Source of the DNA: Robertmurraya sp. FSL R5-0851
GTDB taxonomy: Bacteria; Bacillota; Bacilli; Bacillales; Cytobacillaceae
Direction: 5' to 3'
Length of the DNA stretch: 64,000 nucleotides
Assembly: GCF_038002965.1 (NCBI RefSeq)
Contig: NZ_JBBOOE010000001.1
Span: 3,453,001 to 3,517,000, forward strand
Part shown: in pieces, positions 57,461 through 64,000 of the stretch
Layout of the letters: each line of letters starts with the position of its first letter
Numbering within the stretch: position 1 is the first letter of the stretch
Program-made: the position numbers and the translations under genes
Notes under the pieces: generated by a model
What the model was told of the DNA's origin: nothing
The model's input: only the letters and a program-made list of their open reading frames with translations
Databases searched by the model: none

Positions 57461-58444
57461 TTATTTGTTCTCTTTTATCCATATATCAATGTTTCTAAGC
57501 ATTCGCTCGACATCTTGTCCTTTCGAAAGTGTCGGAATGTTGACAAGAAGTACCTGCTTAGGTGGCAAAATGTCCCCGCCAAGTTTTTGCAGGATTAAAA
57601 TGCTTTTTGCTGCCTGTTTATTTTTAAACATCGTCATAGGTAATTGTAGAATTCCTTGGATATGGGCTTGTTCCTTTAAGAAAGCATGAAGCTTAGGCGC
57701 CTCTTCACTTTCAAATAAACCATTGGGAATAATAAAAAATAAATATCCGCCCGCCTTCGTATGCTTGACACTTTGCTCAATAAACAGATGATGGGCGTAT
57801 GAATGTCCTTCCGATGACTTTAACTCATAATCTTGTGCTCGAACGTCATTTGGGTAATATCCAACAGGTAGATCAGCGACGACTGCATCCACTGGATCTA
57901 TAAATAACGGTTCTAAACTATCCTGATTAAACAATTCAATTTGATGTTCTTGAAGATTAGCATTTACGAATGAAAGGTGGATTAATAAATCGTCTATGTC
58001 TACTCCAATTGCAGTTACCTTTTTATTCACTTGATGGTTCATTACCGTAGTAAGTAAATTCCCTGTACCTACCGCTGGGTCAAGTAATCGGAAGTTTGTC
58101 GATTGAACAAATTTATCCACTAAATATCCTACCAACATTCCCACTGCGTCTGGAGTCATTTGATGGTTTGGTTGTACACTTTCCTTCATTCCTTTTAAAA
58201 TAGCTAATTGATACGCCTTACGTAATTCCTCAGCTGTATATTTGTCCGGACGAAACGATTCGTAGCTTTTCTTTAATCTCTTAAGTGTCAATTCACTTAA
58301 CTCTTCTTGTAATACAGATTGTTGAAAAAGGTTTTCACCTGTTTCAGCTAATGCCTCTAGGTATGTACAATTTAGCTCCTCCTGTAAAATAGAAGCCGTC
58401 TCATTAAACAATGTAAATAAATCTTCTAAAGTAGAAGGTGACAT
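57461..58444 (-). CDS. ytxK: class I SAM-dependent methyltransferase YtxK (N6-adenine type fold)
   Basis: The protein of 327 residues has an N-terminal helical part and a methyltransferase domain from about residue 100: TPDAVGMLVGYLVDK, FRLLDPAVGTGNLLTTVM (SAM loop), AIGVDIDD and ADLPVGYYP at the position of the NPPY motif. The DLPVGYY variant suggests a non-standard target. The start is set at the ATG at 58444 (MSPSTLEDLF), 7 nt from GGAGG; the frame is open to 58618 through the tpx terminator, but that part is not translated. It is known in Bacillus between tpx and ackA, substrate unknown. Confidence 0.87.
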   Translation of the reverse strand: MSPSTLEDLFTLFNETASILQEELNCTYLEALAETGENLFQQSVLQEELSELTLKRLKKSYESFRPDKYTAEELRKAYQLAILKGMKESVQPNHQMTPDAVGMLVGYLVDKFVQSTNFRLLDPAVGTGNLLTTVMNHQVNKKVTAIGVDIDDLLIHLSFVNANLQEHQIELFNQDSLEPLFIDPVDAVVADLPVGYYPNDVRAQDYELKSSEGHSYAHHLFIEQSVKHTKAGGYLFFIIPNGLFESEEAPKLHAFLKEQAHIQGILQLPMTMFKNKQAAKSILILQKLGGDILPPKQVLLVNIPTLSKGQDVERMLRNIDIWIKENK

Positions 58445-58518
58445 AATTCTTCCTCCTGAAAAATTCATATCTTCTATTGTATCTAGCATAGGGAAAGAAG
58501 GCAATTTTAAAGAGATGT

Positions 58519-58546
58519 AAAAAAGCCTCGAAGGTGATCGAGGCTT
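58519..58546 (-). terminator. terminator of tpx
   Basis: On the minus strand AAGCCTCGATCACCTTCGAGGCTTTTTT is a hairpin with a T-run, 10 bp after the tpx stop. Confidence 0.87.
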
Positions 58547-58556
58547 CTCGTTTTTA

Positions 58557-59057
58557 TTATTGTGCTGATTTCGCCGCTTCCACTGCTGCTTCATAGTTTG
58601 GATGATCCGTTGCTTCACTTACATACTCTACGTAAGTTACTTTGTCATTAGAATCAACAACAAAAACAGCACGAGCAAGAAGGCGTAATTCTTGGATTGC
58701 CACGCCATATGCTTCTCCAAAAGAAAGATCTCTATGGTCAGAAACAGTTTGTACCTTATCGATACCTGCAGATGCACACCAACGCTTCTGCGCGAATGGT
58801 AAATCAACGCTAACCGTAAGAATTTGTACATTATCCAACTTCGCTGCTTCTTCGTTAAAACGGCGAGTTTGAGCATCACATACGCCTGTATCAATGGATG
58901 GTACGACACTGATTAGACGAACTTTCCCTTTGCTATCAGCTAACGTAACTGGTGATAAATCATTAGCTAAAACGGTAAAATCAGGTGCTGTGTCACCCAC
59001 TTTAACTTCTTGACCTAATAGTGTAACTGGATTCCCCTTAAAAGTAATTGATGCCAT
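58557..59057 (-). CDS. tpx: thiol peroxidase
   Basis: The enzyme of 166 residues reduces peroxides using thioredoxin. The peroxidatic Cys is C60 ([17 protein letters not shown]) and the resolving Cys is C94 ([10 protein letters not shown]), as in other bacterial Tpx. The start is set at the ATG at 59057 ([11 protein letters not shown]), 9 nt from GGGAGG; the upstream open frame does not look like protein. It is followed by a terminator. Confidence 0.96.
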   Translation of the reverse strand: MASITFKGNPVTLLGQEVKVGDTAPDFTVLANDLSPVTLADSKGKVRLISVVPSIDTGVCDAQTRRFNEEAAKLDNVQILTVSVDLPFAQKRWCASAGIDKVQTVSDHRDLSFGEAYGVAIQELRLLARAVFVVDSNDKVTYVEYVSEATDHPNYEAAVEAAKSAQ

Positions 59058-59146
59058 AAAAAAATTCCTCCCATTCCAGAATATGTACACAAAAATCATA
59101 GCCCGTTCAACTTGATTTTGCAAATAATTACACTTATCTTTCACAG

Positions 59147-59177
59147 AAAAAAGTTAACTTCCTAACCGGAAGTTAAC
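59147..59177 (-). terminator. terminator of the yteJ-ytfI-ytfJ group
   Basis: On the minus strand GTTAACTTCCGGTTAGGAAGTTAAC is a perfect-arm hairpin followed by TTTTTT, 10 bp after the ytfJ stop. Confidence 0.87.
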
Positions 59178-59186
59178 CCGTTACTT

Positions 59187-59642
59187 TTATATTTGTAAAT
59201 CATGCTTAGGACCATCATAATCACTTGGATTCGACTGTTGGCTACTGTCACTACCTTGATCCTTATTTTTAGACATCATTTGCTGAATTTTGTCCACTGC
59301 TTGAGGAGCAAGGTCCAAAATCTTTTCATACAAATGTGTACTCTCATCAAGGTGTACCATTTTGACCTCTTTTGAATTTACAATTAAGAAAGCAATTGGA
59401 GTAATTGAAACACCGCCACCGCTACCTCCGCCAAATGGATGCTTTGAAGCTTCTTCCTTCCCATTATCAAGAGTGAATTCACTACCACCTGCAGCGAATC
59501 CAAAACCAACCTTTGAAACTGTTAAGATTACACTGCCATCGGGTGTTTCAACTGGATCACCAATGATTGTATTTACATCAATCATTTCCTTTAAATTTTC
59601 CATTGCTGTTGTCATTAACCCTTGAATCGGATGCTCAGACAT
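59187..59642 (-). CDS. ytfJ: spore protein YtfJ (GerW family)
   Basis: The 151-residue protein matches the GerW/YtfJ family: MTTAMENLKEMIDVNTIIGDPVETPDGSVILTVSKVGFGFAAGGSEF in outline, a glycine-rich GGGSGGGVSITPIAFLIVN segment, and VDKIQQMM at the end. The family is needed for normal spore germination in B. subtilis. It is 12 bp downstream of ytfI and probably co-transcribed. Confidence 0.9.
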   Translation of the reverse strand: MSEHPIQGLMTTAMENLKEMIDVNTIIGDPVETPDGSVILTVSKVGFGFAAGGSEFTLDNGKEEASKHPFGGGSGGGVSITPIAFLIVNSKEVKMVHLDESTHLYEKILDLAPQAVDKIQQMMSKNKDQGSDSSQQSNPSDYDGPKHDLQI

Positions 59643-59654
59643 ATAAACTCCTCC

Positions 59655-60350
59655 TTACACGGATTTAGATTTTTCATTAGATAAAGCTGATAACGGCTTT
59701 GTTTTAAAATTAGGCCGTCCACCTTTCCAAAATTTAATCAGTTTAATTCCTGCTAACATAGCATGCCCGATCCGAAATTGAATCATACATGTAAAGGAGG
59801 TTTGAGAAATCGCCATTTGAAAATGGGGAGTAACGGTGATTTGCGGTAGATTCCTCATTCGCATATAGGCACTTAGAACGCCGATGAGACTACCTTTTGC
59901 TGCCCAAAATGCTCCGCTAATCATCCCCGTATATGCAGCATTCCCAACACCAATGACGGAGTCCCATTTGATATCTTTGATCGTTACTTTTTTTAGAAAC
60001 TTGCGGATGATTGTATGCAATCCTACAACATGCTGTATGAAAACTTCAAAATCTTTAAAGCAATTCAGAATCTCTTTTGGTGTAAACTTGCTGGTTTCTT
60101 CATCCTTCACTTGTTCTTTTGCACCAGGTTCTTTTTTTGTTTTTACCACAACGGTTGGTGTATCATCATCTATTTGAATGACTGGAATTTCAAGTTTGTA
60201 TTGAATAAGACCAAATAAAGCTTTGAATTTTATTCTCAAATGGTCATCGTCTTGTCCATGATAGAAGTGGATAAACACCTTTAGCTTTAAAAAAAGGATA
60301 AGCAAAAATAAAAGCAATAAGATAATTAGGATTAAAAGTAGCCACTTCAT
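59655..60350 (-). CDS. ytfI: DUF2953 membrane protein YtfI
   Basis: The protein of about 231 residues has an N-terminal membrane segment (residues 2-20, KWLLLILIILLLLFLLILFLK) and a larger domain with a second hydrophobic part. The DUF2953 pattern (KFKALFGLIQYKLEIP...) is seen. The function is unknown; it is linked to sporulation only by neighbourhood with ytfJ. The start is set at the ATG at 60350; the frame extends to 60434 through the upstream terminator hairpin. Confidence 0.82.
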   Translation of the reverse strand: MKWLLLILIILLLLFLLILFLKLKVFIHFYHGQDDDHLRIKFKALFGLIQYKLEIPVIQIDDDTPTVVVKTKKEPGAKEQVKDEETSKFTPKEILNCFKDFEVFIQHVVGLHTIIRKFLKKVTIKDIKWDSVIGVGNAAYTGMISGAFWAAKGSLIGVLSAYMRMRNLPQITVTPHFQMAISQTSFTCMIQFRIGHAMLAGIKLIKFWKGGRPNFKTKPLSALSNEKSKSV

Positions 60351-60387
60351 TACTCTCACACCCTTCCGCCTACCATTATCGACAATA

Positions 60388-60429
60388 TAAAAAAAAATAA
60401 ACCTATCAACGGATTTGTTGACAGGTTTA
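60388..60429 (-). terminator. terminator of sppA-yteJ
   Basis: On the minus strand AAACCTGTCAACAAATCCGTTGATAGGTTT is a stable stem followed by ATTTTTTTTT, directly after the yteJ stop. Confidence 0.87.
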
Positions 60430-60433
60430 TTCA

Positions 60434-60931
60434 TTATTGATCGTGAACAACAGTGGTATCTGCAAATAGATCATGTATTCCTTGCTTTTTAGGGAGAAAC
60501 GCTACGAGCACATATAAAATAACGATAAACGTGGAGATAAATCGACCAACCCACTCTCGAAAAAGTACCGTACTCCAATTTAGCTTTTCACCGTGTAAAG
60601 AAATCACCCTTAAACCAAAAACCATTTTTCCTAATGTTTGACCGAAGAATTTTGTCATTAATACAAAATATCCATAAAATGTGAGAGCTGTAGCGATTGT
60701 AATTGGAGCAAAAAAGTCACCACTATGCAAGTCTAGCCCTATCGCACGAAAGATAGGATTGATAAGGATTCGATCGATGCTTCCAATCACAAGTAGATCT
60801 AATAAATATGCCCAAAATCTCATCCAAAAGCCTGCGAACCGTGCATTGGAGAAAATGGTGTACCCTGCTTGAGGGGGGGCTGGTTGTTCCGCCCAATCCA
60901 TTTGTTCCTTGTCATATTGATTGTTATCCAT
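60434..60931 (-). CDS. yteJ: RDD family membrane protein YteJ
   Basis: The 165-residue RDD protein starts with a soluble, Pro/Gln-rich segment and has three membrane segments, beginning FAGFWMRFWAYLLDLLVIGSIDRIL, with the R and D residues that name the family, and FFGQTLGKMVFGLRVISLHGE. The role is unknown; RDD proteins may be transporters. It is 16 bp downstream of sppA, which suggests an operon. Confidence 0.9.
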   Translation of the reverse strand: MDNNQYDKEQMDWAEQPAPPQAGYTIFSNARFAGFWMRFWAYLLDLLVIGSIDRILINPIFRAIGLDLHSGDFFAPITIATALTFYGYFVLMTKFFGQTLGKMVFGLRVISLHGEKLNWSTVLFREWVGRFISTFIVILYVLVAFLPKKQGIHDLFADTTVVHDQ

Positions 60932-60947
60932 CTAAATGTCACCCTCC

Positions 60948-61958
60948 TTATTCCGCATACATATACATCAGTCTTGGAGAATTAGGCTGTGACAATAGCT
61001 TCATTAAACCGGTCATCTCTAAATCTTTTCCAACCATTTTACTTGCTGCCATACTGAATAATGAACCAAAGCCGAAGTTCTCACTGTAGCTAACTACCTG
61101 TGCTCCAGCTAATTTTTCATTTTTCTTCATAGCTTCTGTTACATCCTCAAAATATCCAAAATCATCAATTAAACCAATTTCTTTTGCTTGTCTTCCATCA
61201 TAAATTCGTCCATCTGCAATCGATCTCACTTCTGCTTCGGATAGTCCTCTTCCAGAAGCAATCACATCCACAAAGCCTTCGTAAGAGTTGTTAATCATCG
61301 TTTGAAGGATATTTCTTTCCTCTTCCGTCATCTCTCTTGAAGGACTCATAATGTCCTTAAACTCTCCACTTTTGATTGTTACAAATTCCACACCGTATTT
61401 TTCTGCTAATCCGGCATAATTGACCCCTTGCATAATTACTCCCAATGAGCCCGTTAACGTTTCAGGACTGGCGTAAATTTTATCAGCAGGGGCAGAAATA
61501 TAATAGCCGCCTGAAGCTGCCATCGACCCCATTGAGACGTAGATTGGTTTTTTTGTCTCTTCAGAGATTTCTACTAGCTTGTCATGAATCTCTGCACTTT
61601 CAACCACTCCACCACCAGGAGAATTGACCTTTAGAATAATCCCCTTTACATCTTTATCTTCTTTCACATGTTCCAAGTTCTCCATAAAAGCTGAATGATT
61701 ATAACCAGGTGACTGGAAAAATGATGTTACATCCCCCGTGTCTTGAATCGCTCCATTTACTTCTAGAACGGCAATTTTCTTGGACGCATTTCCTTCCTCA
61801 ATAATTTCCTCGATAAAAGGTTCCTCTGTGGCCGAAAATACCTCTGTCCATGAGCTCTCGATGTTGCTAAAGGCCATCGAAGAGAGTGCATTTGTCACCC
61901 AAGAAAATACTAATAATACTACAGCAATACCGATTGCTGCCCAACGCTTTCCATTCAT
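60948..61958 (-). CDS. sppA: signal peptide peptidase SppA
   Basis: The 336-residue membrane-bound serine protease degrades signal peptides after release. It has one N-terminal membrane segment (residues 8-30), [17 protein letters not shown], the catalytic Ser149 ([15 protein letters not shown]) and the general base Lys201 ([12 protein letters not shown]). It starts at the ATG at 61958 behind AAGGAGG. It is the first gene of sppA-yteJ and divergent from the NAD kinase gene. Confidence 0.95.
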   Translation of the reverse strand: MNGKRWAAIGIAVVLLVFSWVTNALSSMAFSNIESSWTEVFSATEEPFIEEIIEEGNASKKIAVLEVNGAIQDTGDVTSFFQSPGYNHSAFMENLEHVKEDKDVKGIILKVNSPGGGVVESAEIHDKLVEISEETKKPIYVSMGSMAASGGYYISAPADKIYASPETLTGSLGVIMQGVNYAGLAEKYGVEFVTIKSGEFKDIMSPSREMTEEERNILQTMINNSYEGFVDVIASGRGLSEAEVRSIADGRIYDGRQAKEIGLIDDFGYFEDVTEAMKKNEKLAGAQVVSYSENFGFGSLFSMAASKMVGKDLEMTGLMKLLSQPNSPRLMYMYAE

Positions 61959-62104
61959 CTATGATCCTCCTTTTTCCACTTCCCTCTACTATTACGGTTC
62001 TCCTTTTAAAATGTTTCAAAAACAGGTAAACTAATTTCTGTATCCTACATTTTAGCAAAATAAAGATATAATGGTAAATTTAAACTTGTTTGGAGGAAAT
62101 TTCA

Positions 62105-62905
62105 ATGTCTAACCGTCGAAATATTTTTTTCTATCACAAAAAAGATTCGGATATGTTAGAAACGGTTTCACCACTTTATGAGCTTGCAGCAAAGCAAGGA
62201 TTTACAATAGTCAAAGATCACAAAGACGCAAATATTGTTGTCAGTATCGGTGGGGATGGAACGTTCTTACAAGCTGTTAGAAAAACCGGCTTTCGTGAGG
62301 ACTGTTTATATGCAGGTATTTCTACCACTGAAAGCTTAAAAGTTTACTGTGATTTCCATATCAATGAAACAGATAAAATGATTGAGGCAACAACAAATGA
62401 ACAAATAGAAGTAAGACGCTATCCAACCATTGATGTGTTGGTGGATGGACAAATGTCCTTTCAATGTTTAAACGAGTTTAGTATTCGCTCTTCTATTATT
62501 AAAACATTCGTTCTAGAAGTATTTATTGATGACCTTCATTTCGAAACCTTTCGTGGTGACGGGATGATCGTTTCTACACCGACAGGCAGTACAGCATACA
62601 GTAAATCAGTCAATGGAGCTGTAGTTGACCCATTCCTGCCGTCGATCCAAGTAAGTGAGCTTGCGTCCTTAAATACGAATTATTATCGTACGCTAGGATC
62701 TCCCTTTATCTTAAGCGGAGAGAGAAAGCTTTCTTTAAGAGTTGTACAAGATGGAAACGATCACCCAACAATGGGCATGGACAATGAAGCCCTCAGTTTG
62801 CAACATGTGGAGAGGGTGGATATCCAACTCAGTGAAAAGAGAATTAAAACGGTGAAATTGAAGGATAATTCGTTCTGGGAAAAAGTGAAGAGAACATTCT
62901 TATAA
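62105..62905 (+). CDS. nadK2: NAD kinase (second paralogue, YtdI type)
   Basis: The protein of 266 residues has the GGDGTFLQAVR motif (NAD kinase GGDGT), the NE of the NEF-like LNEFSIRSS segment and TPTGSTAYSKSVNGAVVDP. It makes NADP from NAD. The start is set at the ATG at 62105 (MSNRRNIFFYHKK), 8 nt from GGAGG; the TTG at 62090 overlaps that binding site. It is the shorter second NAD kinase of Bacillus (PpnKB/YtdI), divergent from sppA. Confidence 0.95.
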   Translation: MSNRRNIFFYHKKDSDMLETVSPLYELAAKQGFTIVKDHKDANIVVSIGGDGTFLQAVRKTGFREDCLYAGISTTESLKVYCDFHINETDKMIEATTNEQIEVRRYPTIDVLVDGQMSFQCLNEFSIRSSIIKTFVLEVFIDDLHFETFRGDGMIVSTPTGSTAYSKSVNGAVVDPFLPSIQVSELASLNTNYYRTLGSPFILSGERKLSLRVVQDGNDHPTMGMDNEALSLQHVERVDIQLSEKRIKTVKLKDNSFWEKVKRTFL

Positions 62906-62952
62906 TTTGATTTCGGGGGCTTTGGACAAGCCCCTATTTAGGAGGTTATCAA

Positions 62953-63858
62953 TTGATCATAAAACAAAGAACGGTACCGAAAGAACTCTTGATTTTAAGG
63001 TACTTGGATAAACGAATGAAATTACTAGAGGTTGATCGGCTTGAAAAATTGGAAAAAGGGTATGCCGGAGAATTGCAGTGGGATTACCTAATGACTAATG
63101 GGCTATCATCCCCCAATTATTTAATGATGAATGATTTATTACTTACAAATAGTGGTGGACATACATTTCAAATTGACTCATTGCTCTTGAAAAGGAAGTT
63201 TATCATTTTTGAAGTGAAAAATTTTGACGGAGAATATTTTTTAGAAAATAATCGTTGGTATACGATTAAGAAAGTGGAAATCCAAAGCCCCCTCATACAA
63301 CTCCAGAGAACCGAAACCGCCTTTAGAAGATTATTAAAAGACCTAGGCATAAACATCCCCGTTGAAGCTTATCTAGTATTTGTAAACCCCGAGTTCACTC
63401 TCTTTCATGCACCCATTCAATCTTCTATTTTACTTCCAAGTCAATTAAATCGGTTTATACAGAGTTCCAATCGCGATGTTTATAGTATTTCTGCTCAGGA
63501 TGAAGCTCTTGCAGAGAAAATTGTCTCATGCCACTTGGATAAGAACCCCTATGAACGATTGCCTAATTATAGTTATCAAGAGTTAACAAAAGGAATTCCT
63601 TGCTCCTTATGTGGAAAGTTTCTTTTTCCATATAGTCAATCATATATATACTGTAAATCTTGCGGTTATAAGGAATCCGTTGAAGCAGCTGTGCTAAGAA
63701 ACGTACTCGAATATCAAAAACTGTTTCCTGATAAACAGTTAACCACTAATGGTGTATCTGACTGGTGCGGTGGGGTCGTGTCCGAAAAATCTGTACGACG
63801 AATACTAAAGAAACAATTTATTAGTCAAAGCTCGAAGCGATACACTTACTTTATTTAG
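62953..63858 (+). CDS. NERD domain protein with C-terminal zinc ribbon
   Basis: The 301-residue protein begins with TTG at 62953, 7 nt from GGAGG. A NERD domain fills residues 38-150: E40, D75 in FQIDSLLL and E87/K89 in FEVKN form the restriction-endonuclease-like PD-(D/E)xK active site. A zinc ribbon follows (C217, C220, C234, C237), then a helical part (about 243-301; VSDWCGGVVSEKSVRRILKKQF) that looks like a winged helix. It is a probable nuclease-related protein of unknown role. The gap of 47 bp after nadK2 suggests partial co-transcription. Confidence 0.85.
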   Translation: MIIKQRTVPKELLILRYLDKRMKLLEVDRLEKLEKGYAGELQWDYLMTNGLSSPNYLMMNDLLLTNSGGHTFQIDSLLLKRKFIIFEVKNFDGEYFLENNRWYTIKKVEIQSPLIQLQRTETAFRRLLKDLGINIPVEAYLVFVNPEFTLFHAPIQSSILLPSQLNRFIQSSNRDVYSISAQDEALAEKIVSCHLDKNPYERLPNYSYQELTKGIPCSLCGKFLFPYSQSYIYCKSCGYKESVEAAVLRNVLEYQKLFPDKQLTTNGVSDWCGGVVSEKSVRRILKKQFISQSSKRYTYFI

Positions 63859-63891
63859 AACTGATTTTTTCGTTGAACCCAGCAATCTTCT

Positions 63892-64000
63892 TTCTATCTA
63901 ACCGTTTCACCTTATTTCCACTCAACAGGGCAGTTAGAGCGCTTCTATTTGACCGCTTCACTTGTTCCCCCGCCCAACCGGGTAATTAGAACTTCTCTAT
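63892..64000. repeat. imperfect tandem repeat of about 51 bp, running off the right edge
   Basis: Unit 1 (63892-63942) and unit 2 (63943-63992) share TTCTATYTRACCGYTTCAC at the start, a C-rich CAAC-GGG core and a GTTAGA/ATTAGA end. The beginning of a third unit (TTCTCTAT, 63993-64000) is cut by the window edge. No reading frame is evident. Confidence 0.7.

Noticed and set aside
58445-58618. 58-residue N-terminal extension of ytxK into tpx
   Set aside because: It passes through the tpx terminator and stop region; GGAGG before ATG 58444 is the real site.
59058-59144. 29-residue N-terminal extension of tpx
   Set aside because: The strong GGGAGG before ATG 59057 and the usual Tpx length fix the start.

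Overview
The window is a 64 kb piece of chromosome from a low-GC, endospore-forming Firmicute of the Bacillaceae. Gene content and order closely follow the B. subtilis stretch ysdC-ysdB-ysdA-rplT-rpmI-infC ... thrS-ytxC-dnaI-dnaB-nrdR-speD-gapB-coaE-ytaF-mutM-polA-phoRP-mdh-icd-citZ-ytwI-ytvI-fxsA-pyk-pfkA-accAD-ytsJ-dnaE-ytrHI-nrnA-ytpI-ytoI-ytkL ... argHG-moaB-ackA-ytxK-tpx-ytfJ-ytfI-yteJ-sppA-nadK2. Sporulation genes (ytaF, ytvI, ytrH, ytrI, ytfJ, ytxC) support the assignment. Most genes lie on the minus strand. Starts other than ATG (TTG, GTG, ATT and probably one CTG) are common, and many genes have strong GGAGG ribosome binding sites, so several starts given here are shorter than the longest reading frame.

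Region by region. 1-4000: a partial M42 aminopeptidase, a dimeric dUTPase, a sigma-W driven ysdB, and the infC-rpmI-rplT operon behind an L20-type attenuator leader and a consensus sigma-A promoter. 4100-10800: thrS behind a threonyl T-box, then ytxC and the primosome genes dnaI/dnaB with nrdR. 10900-17600: speD, gluconeogenic gapB with CcpN-like sites, coaE, ytaF, mutM, polA. 17700-22400: hflKC, then the phosphate two-component system phoPR. 22400-32000: central carbon metabolism (mdh, icd, citZ with a cre site over its promoter, pyk, pfkA) with ytwI, ytvI and fxsA. 32200-39600: acetyl-CoA carboxylase subunits accAD, a FadR/GntR regulator, malic enzyme and dnaE. 39700-47200: ytrH/ytrI, nrnA, ytpI, the multidomain regulator-like ytoI, ytkL, an M24 peptidase and ald. 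47300-58500: a class A PBP, a small acidic protein, a universal stress protein, argGH, a one-domain secreted metallophosphoesterase, moaB, an EcsC protein, ackA and ytxK. 58500-64000: tpx, ytfJ/ytfI, yteJ, sppA, a second NAD kinase and a NERD protein.

No prophage, integrase, transposase, CRISPR array, rRNA or tRNA was seen. The accessory signals are in intergenic DNA: a 370 bp repeat-rich segment flanked by a 12-bp direct repeat that appears to have split the hairpin of a terminator between the M24 peptidase gene and ald, and a separate tandem repeat of about 51 bp running off the right end. The best regulatory observation is a pair of identical 13-bp palindromes (GTGGTCAGACCAC), one before accD and one just downstream of the ytsJ promoter, on either side of a FadR-family regulator gene. 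I found no clearly new multi-gene system; most of the window is conserved core genome.
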